NCBI RefSeq assembly: GCF_014640155.1
Contig: NZ_BMGK01000009.1
Span: 1-50,958, forward strand
Length of the DNA stretch: 50,958 nt
Direction of reading: 5' to 3'
Source: Planktosalinus lacus
GTDB lineage: Bacteria > Bacteroidota > Bacteroidia > Flavobacteriales > Flavobacteriaceae
The position numbers were made by a program, and so were the translations under genes. Under the pieces are notes generated by a model that searched no databases, was not told where the DNA came from, and worked only from the letters and a program-made list of their open reading frames with translations. Positions 24,520-33,988 of the stretch are shown here, one piece after another (within the stretch, counting starts at the first letter, position 1; each line of letters opens with the position of its first letter).

Positions 24520-24619
24520 AAATCCTTTTTTTGTTTACTAAAGTTTTTTTGATAGTATTTTTAAAAAGATTTTATTTTAATTTTTATACTTTTTAATCTC
24601 TTTTCTATGAAGTGATTAC

Positions 24620-24627
24620 TATTTTTG
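24620..24627 (+). promoter_or_regulatory. Bacteroidota -7 box for the nitroreductase gene
   Basis: TATTTTTG fits TAnnTTTG. Transcription would start near 24633, so translation must begin at the ATG at 24634 or 24643, not at the upstream in-frame TTG (24625). No clear -33 element is seen. Confidence 0.45.
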
Positions 24628-24633
24628 TTACAT

Positions 24634-25281
24634 ATGGAAAAAATGACATCTTCAATTATTAATGACTTGAATTGGCGTTATGCTACAAAAAAGTTTGATG
24701 CCAACAAGAAACTATCAGAAGAAAAGGTTGAAATCCTCAAAAACGCTTTTAATTTAACAGCGACTTCCTATGGATTGCAACCCATTAAGCTTTTGGTAAT
24801 TGAAAACCCAACAATTAAAAAAGAACTCTTGCCTTTTTCAATGCATCAAAAACAAGTTCAAGACGCGTCCCATTTGCTGGTATTTTGTGTGGTTACCGAA
24901 ATTGACGCTGATTATGTAACAAATTATTTCGAACGGGTCCAAAATACTCGCGGGACTTCACAAACCATTCTGGCGCCCTTTCGGGATATTTTGATACAGG
25001 ATTTTGAGCAAAAGGGTAAAGACAGAATTTTTGCTTGGGCAAAAAATCAAGCCTATCTGGCCATGGGCAACCTGCTTACAGTGTGTGCCCTTGAAAAAAT
25101 TGATTCGTGTCCCATCGAAGGTTTTGAGCCCGAAGGGTATGATAGCTATTTGAAGTTACAGGAAAAAGGTTTGCGGTCTGTTTTAGTCATGCCGGTGGGA
25201 TATCGCGCTGATGATGATTTTTTTGCAGATATGAAAAAAGTGAGGAAAGAGCTCACAGACTCAGTCATTCATTATCAATAA
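24634..25281 (+). CDS. NAD(P)H-dependent nitroreductase family oxidoreductase
   Basis: A 215-residue FMN-dependent nitroreductase (NfsB-like). The opening LNWRYATKKFDANKKLSEEK is the usual N-terminus, with FMN-contacting RYATKK. Other family features are TATSYGLQPIKLLVI, AWAKNQAYLAMGNLLTVCALEKIDSCPIEGF and GYRADDDFF. The enzyme reduces quinones, nitro compounds or flavins with NAD(P)H in the cytosol. The native substrate is unknown. The start is ATG 24634. ATG 24643 (MTSS) is also possible and fits the typical family N-terminus. It has its own promoter and a 52-nt gap to the downstream aminotransferase gene. Confidence 0.9.
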   Translation: MEKMTSSIINDLNWRYATKKFDANKKLSEEKVEILKNAFNLTATSYGLQPIKLLVIENPTIKKELLPFSMHQKQVQDASHLLVFCVVTEIDADYVTNYFERVQNTRGTSQTILAPFRDILIQDFEQKGKDRIFAWAKNQAYLAMGNLLTVCALEKIDSCPIEGFEPEGYDSYLKLQEKGLRSVLVMPVGYRADDDFFADMKKVRKELTDSVIHYQ

Positions 25282-25333
25282 TTAAAAATATCGATTAACC
25301 ATTAACCAATAACTATTATCAAAGAACAAAACT

Positions 25334-26527
25334 ATGCCCGGATTTGAATTGTTTGGAAATGAAGAACGCACTGAAGTTAATGATGTGCTTGAAAGCGGTG
25401 TCTTGATGCGATATGGATTTGACGGGATGCGCAATGAACATTGGAAAGCTCGTGAATTTGAAACTGCTTTTGCTGCTAAAATGAAATCAAAACATTGCCA
25501 GTTGGTTTCCAGTGGAACAGCAGCACTGACAGTTGCTCTAGCTAGCGCCGGAATTGGGGCAGGAGATGAGGTGATTATGCCCACATTTACTTTTGTAGCG
25601 AGTTTTGAGTCTATTATGATGTTGGGTGCAGTGCCTGTTTTGGTTGATATAGATGATACACTCACGCTTGACCCTAAAGCTGTTGAAAAAGCCATTTCAT
25701 CAAAAACAAAATGTATCATGCCTGTTCATATGTGTGGTTCTATGGCAAATTTAAGGGCTTTAAAAGCACTTTGTGATCAACACAACTTAGTGCTCCTTGA
25801 AGATGCTTGCCAGGCAATAGGAGGGAGTTATGAAGGGAAACCCTTAGGTTCTTTTGGAGACTTGGGTTGTTTTTCATTTGACTATGTTAAAACAATTACC
25901 TGCGGGGAAGGAGGAGCAGTGATCACAAACAACAAAAAATTTGCTGAGCATGCTGACCAATTTCAGGATCACGGCCACGATCATATCGGAAATGACAGGG
26001 GAGCAGAAACGCATCCTCACCTGGGATATAATTTTAGAATTTCTGAATTAAATGCTGCTGTAGGAGTTGCACAATTGCGTAAACTGGAAACGTTTATAGA
26101 TACACAAAAACACACCTATTCTATCATTAAAGAAGCTTTAAGCCAGGTGGCAGAAATAAGCTTTAGACGTGTTCCCGAAGGTGGAGTTGAAAACTATTCT
26201 TTCATAAGTTTTTTCTTACCCAATCAAGTCATAGCGGAAAAAGCACATCAAGCTTTGAGCGAACACGGAGTTGATGCTTGTTTTTACTGGTATAAAAACA
26301 ATTGGCATTATATCAATGGATGGGAGCATTTGCGAAACATGAAATCTTTAGGCAAGCTTCCGGAAGAAATCCGTAAACAAATGCAAGATTTTAATACCAC
26401 CGATTTTTCTCAAAGCGATTCCATCATGGGAAGAACTATTTCTTCGTTAATCAAGTTAAGCTGGACCAAAGCGCAGGTAAAAGCCCGTGCAGAAGCAATG
26501 GTAAAAGCGATAAAGTCTGTACTTTAA
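25334..26527 (+). CDS. DegT/DnrJ/EryC1/StrS family PLP aminotransferase
   Basis: A 397-residue sugar-aminotransferase-family protein. Characteristic segments are SSGTAALTVAL (phosphate-binding), PTFTFVASFESI, MPVHMCGSMANL, LLEDACQAIGGSYEGKPLG and CFSFDYVKTITCGEGGAV, with K186 as the expected PLP lysine. The ring-stacking and dimer-interface residues look intact. The family aminates keto-sugars bound to nucleotides or forms other amino sugars. No nucleotide-sugar enzymes are next to it, so the substrate is not evident. Its 3' end overlaps the convergent ribB gene by 4 nt. Confidence 0.88.
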   Translation: MPGFELFGNEERTEVNDVLESGVLMRYGFDGMRNEHWKAREFETAFAAKMKSKHCQLVSSGTAALTVALASAGIGAGDEVIMPTFTFVASFESIMMLGAVPVLVDIDDTLTLDPKAVEKAISSKTKCIMPVHMCGSMANLRALKALCDQHNLVLLEDACQAIGGSYEGKPLGSFGDLGCFSFDYVKTITCGEGGAVITNNKKFAEHADQFQDHGHDHIGNDRGAETHPHLGYNFRISELNAAVGVAQLRKLETFIDTQKHTYSIIKEALSQVAEISFRRVPEGGVENYSFISFFLPNQVIAEKAHQALSEHGVDACFYWYKNNWHYINGWEHLRNMKSLGKLPEEIRKQMQDFNTTDFSQSDSIMGRTISSLIKLSWTKAQVKARAEAMVKAIKSVL

Positions 26528-27660
26528 TAATTGACGTATTCAGTAATCTCAAGTCCGTAACCAATCATTCCAACACGTTTGGTTTGTTTGGTATTTGACA
26601 TCAGCTTGATTTTATGAATACCCAGGTCGTGTAGAATTTGAGCGCCAATACCAAAATCTTTAGAATCCATTTTGATTTGTGGTGCTTTGGCAACCACGTC
26701 TTTGGTTTGTAATTTTCTCAGTTCGCTTAAGCGGTTTAAAATATTTAAAGACTGGCTTTGTTGATTGATAAAAACAATCGCTCCTTTCCCTTCGTTGTTA
26801 AGCAGGTTGAACATATCGTCCAGCTTTTTATCTGTGTTGTTGGTAAGGGTGCTTAAAATGTCATAATTGACCAAAGTGGAGTTGACTCTAACGAGCACTG
26901 GTTCATTTGGTTTCCAGGAGCCTTTGCTTAATGCCAGGTGAATTTGATCGTTGGTGGTTTGTTTATATGCTCTGAGGCGAAATGCTCCAAAGTTTGTCAA
27001 AATTTCAAAATCTTCTTTCTTTTCAATCAGTGAGTCATGTTGCATTCGGTATGCAACCAAGTCTTCGATAGAAACGAGTTTAAGGTCAAATTTCTGAGCA
27101 ATTTTATGAAGTTGGGGCAGTCTTGCCATAGTTCCGTCTTCGTTCATTATTTCAACGATTACACCTGCCGGTTTAAGTCCTGCAAGTCGGGCAAAATCAA
27201 TCGCGGCCTCGGTATGCCCCGTGCGTCTTAAAACGCCCCCTTCTTTCGCTTTAAGCGGAAAAATATGTCCGGGTCTGTTTAAGTCGCGTGGTTTGGTGTT
27301 TTCATCGATCAATGATTGAACAGTTTTGGCCCGGTCTGCTGCTGAAATTCCGGTAGTAACACCGTTGCCTTTTAAATCTACTGAAATGGTAAAAGCGGTT
27401 TCAAGCGGGTCTGTATTGACCCCCACCATCATATTTAAATCAAGCTCTTTGCATCGCGATTCTGTAATGGGCGCACAGATGAGTCCACGGCCGTGGGTAG
27501 CCATAAAGTTAATCATTTCTGGAGTTACCATTTCTGCAGCTGCAAGAAAATCGCCTTCATTTTCACGGTCCTGATCATCAACAACTATAATAACCTTTCC
27601 TTTTTTGATATCTTCAATGGCTTCCTCAATGGAATTTAGTTTGATTGCTGATGTTTTCAC
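26524..27660 (-). CDS. ribB: 3,4-dihydroxy-2-butanone 4-phosphate synthase with degenerate GTP cyclohydrolase II domain
   Basis: A 378-residue RibBA-type protein. The N-terminal domain is a complete DHBP synthase (DDQDRENEGDF at 28-38, HGRGLICAP, RRTGHTEAAIDFARLAG), making the four-carbon riboflavin precursor from ribulose 5-phosphate. The C-terminal half aligns with GTP cyclohydrolase II and keeps DFGIGAQILHDLGIHKIKL and GYGLEI. It contains no cysteine, and the zinc-binding segment is replaced by VRVNSTLVNYDILSTLTNNT (257-276). It is therefore unlikely to open GTP. A separate ribA should exist elsewhere. No FMN riboswitch fits in the 50-nt gap upstream. Confidence 0.92.
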   Translation of the reverse strand: MKTSAIKLNSIEEAIEDIKKGKVIIVVDDQDRENEGDFLAAAEMVTPEMINFMATHGRGLICAPITESRCKELDLNMMVGVNTDPLETAFTISVDLKGNGVTTGISAADRAKTVQSLIDENTKPRDLNRPGHIFPLKAKEGGVLRRTGHTEAAIDFARLAGLKPAGVIVEIMNEDGTMARLPQLHKIAQKFDLKLVSIEDLVAYRMQHDSLIEKKEDFEILTNFGAFRLRAYKQTTNDQIHLALSKGSWKPNEPVLVRVNSTLVNYDILSTLTNNTDKKLDDMFNLLNNEGKGAIVFINQQSQSLNILNRLSELRKLQTKDVVAKAPQIKMDSKDFGIGAQILHDLGIHKIKLMSNTKQTKRVGMIGYGLEITEYVNY

Positions 27661-27710
27661 GTGATTAGTATTTAATGCTGATAAACAAAGGGCAAAGGTA
27701 TTGAAAGTAA

Positions 27711-29153
27711 TTATTTTTGTCTCTTAATTTTGAAAAGTTTCTTAAAGAATCTATTGATGGGTTCAGTTATAGAACTAACATCAAAAATACCTTGATCGGT
27801 GGTAGCTCTGTATGTTAACCAAATTCCCAGTGGCAACATGATAAAAGTAGACAACCAGGCACCAAAAAAGGGAAGGAGTTTGCCATTTTCGGCACTATTT
27901 TTTGCAAAAATACCCAGAAAGTGATAGGTCAAAAAGATAGTGATTGCCACAACCATGGGTAATCCCATTCCCCCTTTGCGAATGATGGCTCCCAAAGGTG
28001 CTCCTACAAAAAATAAAATGATGCAACCAAAAGCGATTACATATTTATCGTGTAAGGCAATTTCATATTTATTGAGTCTTTTTTGTTTGTTTTGAAAATC
28101 AATTTTTTTGGCATTGATGGTTTGAACTGCACCATTGACGTTGGATATTGCCAGTTCCAATATTTGTCTCTGCTCTACATCGTTATAAACATCCATAATG
28201 TTGTCAACCGGTCTCAAATCACTTGTTTCGGGTTTGAAGTTACTCGTGATAGTTGTAATTCCACTTCTTACCTTAATATCCTCTGGAAACTTTTTAATAT
28301 CCTGATTGAATTTATCAGAAAGGGAATCAATCTCCATTTTTAACTCACTAATACGATACATTTTTTCATTGGACAGTTCTTGTTCTTCCTCGAGGTCAAT
28401 GTTATTGATTTCACTTAAATCGATGTTGATGGTATAAGCATCAAAATAGCTTTTTGCAAAGGGTTTGTCAGTTATCTTTTGAGGATTACTGGAAATAATT
28501 TCATCATAATAATTTCCATCTTTTAAAATCAATGAAAGGGTGTTTGATCCTTCTTCACTGGTCAATTCACCTTCATTTGCTTTAATTACGGTATAATTTC
28601 CGGCGCGATTTGGGTTTTTTTTGTGGATAATTATATCTTCCAGAAATTGTCCGTTATCACCACTTTTTTTTGCAACTTTTATTGAAATATCACCCACTTC
28701 ACTAAACTGGCCTTCTGCAATTGCTACGGCAGGTTTAAGCTGAGCGATGTTTCGTCTCAGGTTCAATGATTTGTATTCAGACCAGGGAATCACGTTATTT
28801 GCAAAATAAAAAGCTGTACCACTGAGTAGAAATATAAAAACCATCAAACTCCTCATGGCTCTTTGCAGAGAGATGCCTGTTGATTTCATTGCTGCGAACT
28901 CATACTTTTCGGCAAAATTTCCGAAAACCATAATCGAAGACACTAAAATTGTTAACGGTAAAACCAGGGGAATGAGTTTGGGAGAGAAGTAGAGCAAAAA
29001 CCTGAAGATGATATCCAGGTCCAGGTCTTTCCCTGCCAATTCTGAAATATAAAGCCAGATTGTTTGCAATACAAAAATAAACATGAGTATAAAGAAAACA
29101 CTGATGAAGGTTTTTAAATAGGAAACAAGTATGTATCTATCCAGTATTTTCAA
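27711..29153 (-). CDS. LptF/LptG family permease
   Basis: A 480-residue inner-membrane protein opening MKILDRYILVSYLKTF, with three N-terminal helices (about 15-33, 55-75, 100-120) and FAEKYEFAAMKSTGISLQRAM, the coupling-helix region conserved in LptF/G. A periplasmic jellyroll-like stretch (about 125-370) follows, then three C-terminal helices. These permeases work with the LptB ATPase to extract lipopolysaccharide and pass it to the periplasmic bridge. F versus G cannot be decided here. It is 5 nt downstream of lolA in the ftsK-lolA-lptF/G-ribB block. Confidence 0.88.
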   Translation of the reverse strand: MKILDRYILVSYLKTFISVFFILMFIFVLQTIWLYISELAGKDLDLDIIFRFLLYFSPKLIPLVLPLTILVSSIMVFGNFAEKYEFAAMKSTGISLQRAMRSLMVFIFLLSGTAFYFANNVIPWSEYKSLNLRRNIAQLKPAVAIAEGQFSEVGDISIKVAKKSGDNGQFLEDIIIHKKNPNRAGNYTVIKANEGELTSEEGSNTLSLILKDGNYYDEIISSNPQKITDKPFAKSYFDAYTINIDLSEINNIDLEEEQELSNEKMYRISELKMEIDSLSDKFNQDIKKFPEDIKVRSGITTITSNFKPETSDLRPVDNIMDVYNDVEQRQILELAISNVNGAVQTINAKKIDFQNKQKRLNKYEIALHDKYVIAFGCIILFFVGAPLGAIIRKGGMGLPMVVAITIFLTYHFLGIFAKNSAENGKLLPFFGAWLSTFIMLPLGIWLTYRATTDQGIFDVSSITEPINRFFKKLFKIKRQK

Positions 29154-29158
29154 TGCAG

Positions 29159-29803
29159 TTAATCCAGTTTATTGATGTAGTAGTTTTTGTATTTTACAGA
29201 ATCAAATTTAAACAATGAATTGGGTAGGGGTTGATTGGTTTTAAACGAATTTACAGTAATTGTAATTTCTGTACCATTAGCCTGTCTTTGTATGAGTTTA
29301 TAGATGTGCTTTGTTTGTGAGTCAATACCCAATAGAATGTCTTTAATTTCTGTATTGGATGCGATTGGGTTTAACCGGATGTATTGAATTTTTCTTCCAC
29401 TGACGTCTTGAATTATATCCCACTTATAAGTGTATCCTTTTTCATAAAACGTAAGCATTTTTGAAGGGGTGATGGTGTCATCTTCGTCGGATGATGGTTT
29501 TGAGATGGTTACTTCTTCATCTTCGGGGACAATTGTGTGGAGGTTGGTACCGTCAAACAACATCGTGGTTCCCATTAGATTTAAAACATATTGTTCTTTT
29601 TTTAGGGTTACATCGCCTCGTGTTTCCTGATTGATGTTTTCTTTGTTGTTTTTTAAGCTATATCTAAATTCAATTTGAATATTGTCATAACTTTTTATTT
29701 TTTGAGAAACCTCGTTGAGTAAATTTTTTGCCTTTTGATCGTTTTGGGCAAAACTAACGTGTGCAATGCTTAATACGATTAAGAGTAAAACTAACTTTTT
29801 CAT
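29159..29803 (-). CDS. lolA: outer-membrane lipoprotein carrier LolA family protein
   Basis: The start is placed at the ATG at 29803 because it begins a good signal peptide (KKLVLLLIVLSIAHVSFAQ). A longer in-frame start at 29881 would add 26 polar residues and overlap ftsK. The 214-residue protein has the LolA/DUF6 beta-half-barrel pattern: IKSYDNIQIEFRYSLKN, YVLNLMGTTMLFDGTNLHTIVPE, TPSKMLTFYEKGYTYKWDI, and NPLPNSLFKFD-like end (QPLPNSLFKFDS). LolA shuttles lipoproteins through the periplasm to the outer membrane. The gene sits between ftsK (64-nt gap) and the LptF/G permease. Confidence 0.85.
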   Translation of the reverse strand: MKKLVLLLIVLSIAHVSFAQNDQKAKNLLNEVSQKIKSYDNIQIEFRYSLKNNKENINQETRGDVTLKKEQYVLNLMGTTMLFDGTNLHTIVPEDEEVTISKPSSDEDDTITPSKMLTFYEKGYTYKWDIIQDVSGRKIQYIRLNPIASNTEIKDILLGIDSQTKHIYKLIQRQANGTEITITVNSFKTNQPLPNSLFKFDSVKYKNYYINKLD

Positions 29804-29867
29804 TTTTTTTATTGTTTCAGTGTTTACTATTGAAAGCTTCTGTGATTGAGAGCTTTCTTGTTTTTTT

Positions 29868-32216
29868 TTATTCGCTTTCATTGTCCAGCATTTGGTTAAG
29901 TGCTTCTATGGTTGGCACAAGCACTTGTCTGGCTTTACTGCCTTCAAATGGGCCTACAATGCCTGCAGCTTCCAATTGGTCGATGATTCTTCCGGCACGA
30001 TTGTACCCCAGTTTTAGTTTTCGCTGTAAAAGCGAAGCCGAACCTTGCTGGGCGTTTACAATAACCTCTGCTGCGTCTCTAAATAAGGCGTCGCGGTCGT
30101 CTATTCCTATATCAAGATTTGTGCCACCCTCTTCACTTGAGTATTCAGGTAAAATATGTGCACTGGGGTATGCCCTTTGTGAGCCAATATAACTGGTAAT
30201 TTGTTCAACTTCAGGTGTATCAACAAAAGCACATTGCAAGCGGATTAAATTATTGCCTTGTGTGAAGAGCATATCACCCCGGCCAATGAGCTGGTCAGCT
30301 CCAGAGCTGTCCAAAATGGTTCTGGAATCAATTTTTGAAGTTACTCTAAATGCAATTCTTGCCGGAAAGTTTGCTTTTATTATACCCGTTATTACATTCA
30401 CCGAAGGTCGTTGTGTTGCAATAATCAAATGAATACCAATGGCACGCGCCAATTGGGCCAATCGCGCAATGGGTGTTTCAACCTCTTTTCCGGCAGTCAT
30501 AATTAAATCGGCAAACTCATCTACGACAAGCACGATATATGGCAGAAACTTATGCCCGTCATTTGGGTTGAGTTTACGTGCTTTAAATTTTACATTGTAT
30601 TCAGCTATGTTTCTCACCATAGCGTCTTTAAGTAAATCATAGCGTTGATCCATTTCAATACACAGCGAATTGAGTGTATTGATTACTTTGCTGTTGTCAG
30701 TAATGATCGCTTCTTCGGTATCAGGTAATTTTGCCAGGTAATGGCGTTCAATTTTATTGAAAAGTGTTAATTCTACCTTCTTAGGGTCAACCAGGACAAA
30801 TTTCACTTCTGCCGGATGTTTTTTATACAAGAGAGAAGTTAGAATGGCATTGAGCCCCACCGATTTACCCTGACCGGTAGCTCCTGCCATCAGTAAATGA
30901 GGCATTTTTGCAAGATCGACCACAAATGTTTCATTTGAAATGGTTTTTCCAAGTGCGAGAGGAAGCTCCATTTCGGCATTTTGAAATTTAGGGGAAGCAA
31001 TGACAGAACGCATTGAAACCATCTTGGCATTTTTATTGGGAACTTCAATTCCAATGGTTCCTTTTCCTGGAATTGGCGCAATGATTCTGATACCTAAAGC
31101 CGAGAGAGAAAGTGCAATGTCGTCTTCCAGGTTTTTAATTTTTGAAATCCTGATTCCTGCTTCCGGAATGATTTCATACAAAGTTACTGTGGGTCCTACG
31201 GTCGCTTTGATTTGATCGATTTCAATTTTGTAATTTTTCAGGGTTTCAACAATGGTATTTTTATTGCTTTCAAGTTCTTCCTGATCGATGGTGATACCTG
31301 TGTTTGTATTGTATTCTTTTAAAAGTTCCAGCGTTGGGAACTTGTAATTACTCAATTCCAGCTTTGGGTCAAATTCACCAAAATCCTTCACAAGCTTATT
31401 ACTCAAAACTTCGACCTCTTCTTCTTCATCACTTTGTTCCACTTCAAGTGCAACATCATCTTCATTTTCAGATTTGATGACTATTTTTTCTTTTTCCTTT
31501 GGGGTTTCGAATGATTCAGAAGGGGTGTCTGTTCTTTGATTATTGGATGTTTTGTCTAAATTAACTTCTGGACTGGAAATTGTTTCTTCGGCTTCTTTTT
31601 TTGCAATATCAAATTCCTGTTGTAGTTCTTTTTTTGTGCTTTTAAAGTAGGTGATTACTTTATCGGGGGTGACTTTTAAACGTACAATGAGATAAGTTAA
31701 AAATAAAAATACCATTAGTAAAACGGTACCCGTAAAGCCAAGATAATCTTGCAGGTAACTATTGATTTCAAACCCGATTACTCCTCCAAGTATCGATGCT
31801 TTACCGGCAAAAAAACCAAAAAACACTGAGAACCAAATCATCATTAGGATTCCCCAAAACCATAGTTTTTTTAATGCTGTCTTGGAGAAACTTAAAAAAA
31901 GGTACAGACCACTAATAATAATCAGGACACTAAAAATAAGTGACGCAATTCCAAAACCCTGGTAAACAAAAAAGTCACTTACCGAAGCTCCAAATTTATT
32001 GAGTAAATTTTGGGCTTGTTCTTCGCGATTGGTAAATTCAGTAATAGTACTCTGGTCGGCCTGCCAGTTGAAGAAAAATGAAATAAAGGCAATTGTGAGG
32101 GCAGTTCCTAAAATCATTAAAAACACTCCAAAAACTACTTTTTGTTGTTTACTAAATTGTAAACCCGGAAGACTGCGTTTTTTAGAAGTGGATTTTTTAT
32201 CTTTCTTTACTGCCAT
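29868..32216 (-). CDS. ftsK: DNA translocase FtsK/SpoIIIE
   Basis: 782 residues from ATG 32216 (MAVKKDKK; a longer frame to 32240 begins with a non-ATG codon). Four N-terminal membrane helices (about 25-200) are followed by an acidic linker (about 210-285). The motor domain has Walker A GATGQGKSVGLN, Walker B YIVLVVDEFADLIM and the FtsK signature HLIIATQRPSVNVITG. The C-terminal gamma winged helix (QRKLKLGYNRAGRIIDQLEAAGIVGP) reads KOPS-type sites. FtsK pumps chromosome dimers through the septum during division. It is complete for a Bacteroidota FtsK, which lacks the long E. coli linker. Confidence 0.95.
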   Translation of the reverse strand: MAVKKDKKSTSKKRSLPGLQFSKQQKVVFGVFLMILGTALTIAFISFFFNWQADQSTITEFTNREEQAQNLLNKFGASVSDFFVYQGFGIASLIFSVLIIISGLYLFLSFSKTALKKLWFWGILMMIWFSVFFGFFAGKASILGGVIGFEINSYLQDYLGFTGTVLLMVFLFLTYLIVRLKVTPDKVITYFKSTKKELQQEFDIAKKEAEETISSPEVNLDKTSNNQRTDTPSESFETPKEKEKIVIKSENEDDVALEVEQSDEEEEVEVLSNKLVKDFGEFDPKLELSNYKFPTLELLKEYNTNTGITIDQEELESNKNTIVETLKNYKIEIDQIKATVGPTVTLYEIIPEAGIRISKIKNLEDDIALSLSALGIRIIAPIPGKGTIGIEVPNKNAKMVSMRSVIASPKFQNAEMELPLALGKTISNETFVVDLAKMPHLLMAGATGQGKSVGLNAILTSLLYKKHPAEVKFVLVDPKKVELTLFNKIERHYLAKLPDTEEAIITDNSKVINTLNSLCIEMDQRYDLLKDAMVRNIAEYNVKFKARKLNPNDGHKFLPYIVLVVDEFADLIMTAGKEVETPIARLAQLARAIGIHLIIATQRPSVNVITGIIKANFPARIAFRVTSKIDSRTILDSSGADQLIGRGDMLFTQGNNLIRLQCAFVDTPEVEQITSYIGSQRAYPSAHILPEYSSEEGGTNLDIGIDDRDALFRDAAEVIVNAQQGSASLLQRKLKLGYNRAGRIIDQLEAAGIVGPFEGSKARQVLVPTIEALNQMLDNESE

Positions 32217-32292
32217 AGATGATTGGGTGAATTGCAACAAAAGTACAAATTGTAAACGTGAATTTGTTAAAAAAAAGTGTATAAAGTAATTG

Positions 32293-33987
32293 TTATTTTT
32301 GAGGGTTTGTTTTGTTATTTAGGCCCGTCGTTTGTAAAATTAGAGCGATTGAAATGACTAAAACACACCCAAAGAGGTTCAACCAAAGATAAGGCATCCA
32401 ATCAAACCACCAACCCCATATCACTATGGCCTGAGTGATGAGGGCGGCAATAAAGACGGCATTTCCTTTGACATATTTTATAAAAAAGGCTAAAAGAAAA
32501 ATCCCTAAAACATTCCCATAAAAAATAGACCCTATGATATTGACCAATTGTATGAGGTTATCAAACAAATTGGCAACACAAGCAATTGCAATTGCAATTA
32601 CGCCCCATAGCAGCGTAAACCATTTTGAAGCATTCAAAAAATGAGTTTCATTTTTGTTCTCCTTTTTGTTTCTTTTATACAAATCCATTGTTGTGGTGGT
32701 GGCCAGCGCATTCAGTTCAGAAGCGGTTGATGACATGGCCGCACTTAAAATTACCGCAAGCAACAAGCCTATCAAGCCTCGTGGAAGGTTGTTTAAAATA
32801 AAATGGATAAACACATAATCCTTATCGTTGGTTTCAACTAAGCCGTCTGCTTTTGAAATAATTTCTTTAGCTCTGTTTCTAATAGTCCTTTCTTCGGCAT
32901 CTAATTGAACAATATTCTGTTGATAGAGCTCTTTTTCTGAACTGTTTTCAATATTTGTGAAATTGTAAACTGCTTGTTGTTTCGCTTCAAAATTGGCTTT
33001 TTGCTCTTCTTCCAGTTGTTTGTATTCAGCTGCGAAGTCTGAGTTTAAGACTGTTTCGGTCGCCACCGGATTGAAGTTAAGCGGGGAGGGGTTGAATTGA
33101 TAAAAAACAAAAACCATTACACCCACTAACAGTATAAAAAACTGCATCGGAACTTTTAGGATACCGTTCATAATGAGTCCCATTTGACTTTGCCTTACCG
33201 ATTTTCCGGCGAGGTAACGTTGTACTTGACTTTGGTCTGTCCCAAAATAAGAGAGGGCTAAAAAAGTCCCGCCAATGATGCCACTCCAAAAGGTATATCG
33301 ATTGTCCATGTTAAATGAAAAATCAATAATTTCCATTTTGCCACCTGCACCTGCAATTTGAAGGGCGTTTGTAAAGTTGATGTCTTCTGGCAAATAGCTT
33401 AGAATAATAAAAAATGCAGCAAACATACCTGCAAAAATTACTGCCATTTGCTGTTTTTGAGTAATACTAACTGCTTTTGTACCACCGGAAACCGTGTAAA
33501 TAATCACCAATACTCCAATGATGATATTCAGGTATATTAAATTCCAACCCAAAACAGCAGAAAGAATGATAGCGGGTGCAAAAATGGTAATTCCTGCAGC
33601 AAGCCCTCGTTGGGTTAAAAATAAAATTGCGGTTAATGACCGCGTTTTCAAATCGAATCGGTTTTCGAGAAATTCATAAGCCGTATACACATTTAACCGA
33701 TGATAGATCGGAATGAAGACCATACAAATAATGATCATAGCTATGGGCAAACCAAAGTAGAATTGAACGAAGCCCATACCGTCATGAAACGCCTGTCCAG
33801 GAGTGGAGAGGAAAGTGATGGCGCTTGCCTGGGTGGCCATCACAGAAAGCCCGATGGTCCACCAGTTTGAAGTATTACCACCTTTTAGAAAATCCTGAAC
33901 ATTTCTGCTACCGCGTGTTTTCCAAACGCCATAACTTACTATGAACACCAAAGTACCGATTAGAACAATCCAGTCAATTGCTTGCAT
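32293..33987 (-). CDS. sodium:solute symporter (SSS family)
   Basis: A 564-residue polytopic protein of the SSS family, about 13 helices. The N-terminal helix is DWIVLIGTLVFIVSYGVWKT, with GGNTSNWWTIGLSVMATQASAITFLSTPG (sodium-site helix 1), GGTKAVSITQKQQ, SYFGTDQSQVQRYLAGKS (family signature) and LLLAVILSAAMSSTASELNALATT. A charged loop at about 310-370 is an insertion typical of flavobacterial members. It imports an organic solute, probably a sugar or acid, driven by sodium. It follows a 36-residue membrane protein by 1 nt and the PIG-L deacetylase gene in one operon. Confidence 0.9.
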   Translation of the reverse strand: MQAIDWIVLIGTLVFIVSYGVWKTRGSRNVQDFLKGGNTSNWWTIGLSVMATQASAITFLSTPGQAFHDGMGFVQFYFGLPIAMIIICMVFIPIYHRLNVYTAYEFLENRFDLKTRSLTAILFLTQRGLAAGITIFAPAIILSAVLGWNLIYLNIIIGVLVIIYTVSGGTKAVSITQKQQMAVIFAGMFAAFFIILSYLPEDINFTNALQIAGAGGKMEIIDFSFNMDNRYTFWSGIIGGTFLALSYFGTDQSQVQRYLAGKSVRQSQMGLIMNGILKVPMQFFILLVGVMVFVFYQFNPSPLNFNPVATETVLNSDFAAEYKQLEEEQKANFEAKQQAVYNFTNIENSSEKELYQQNIVQLDAEERTIRNRAKEIISKADGLVETNDKDYVFIHFILNNLPRGLIGLLLAVILSAAMSSTASELNALATTTTMDLYKRNKKENKNETHFLNASKWFTLLWGVIAIAIACVANLFDNLIQLVNIIGSIFYGNVLGIFLLAFFIKYVKGNAVFIAALITQAIVIWGWWFDWMPYLWLNLFGCVLVISIALILQTTGLNNKTNPQK

Positions 33988-33988
33988 A

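Noticed and set aside
25282-25719. 145-codon minus-strand frame opposite the DegT aminotransferase
   Set aside because: Low-complexity Ser/Ala/Thr-rich shadow. The plus-strand gene carries conserved PLP-enzyme motifs here.
27661-27710. Possible FMN riboswitch before ribB
   Set aside because: Only 50 nt separate ribB from the upstream gene, too little for the conserved FMN element, and none of its conserved blocks is visible.
29804-29881. N-terminal extension of LolA to 29881
   Set aside because: It would add 26 polar residues before a perfect signal peptide and overlap ftsK. The internal ATG at 29803 is the better start.
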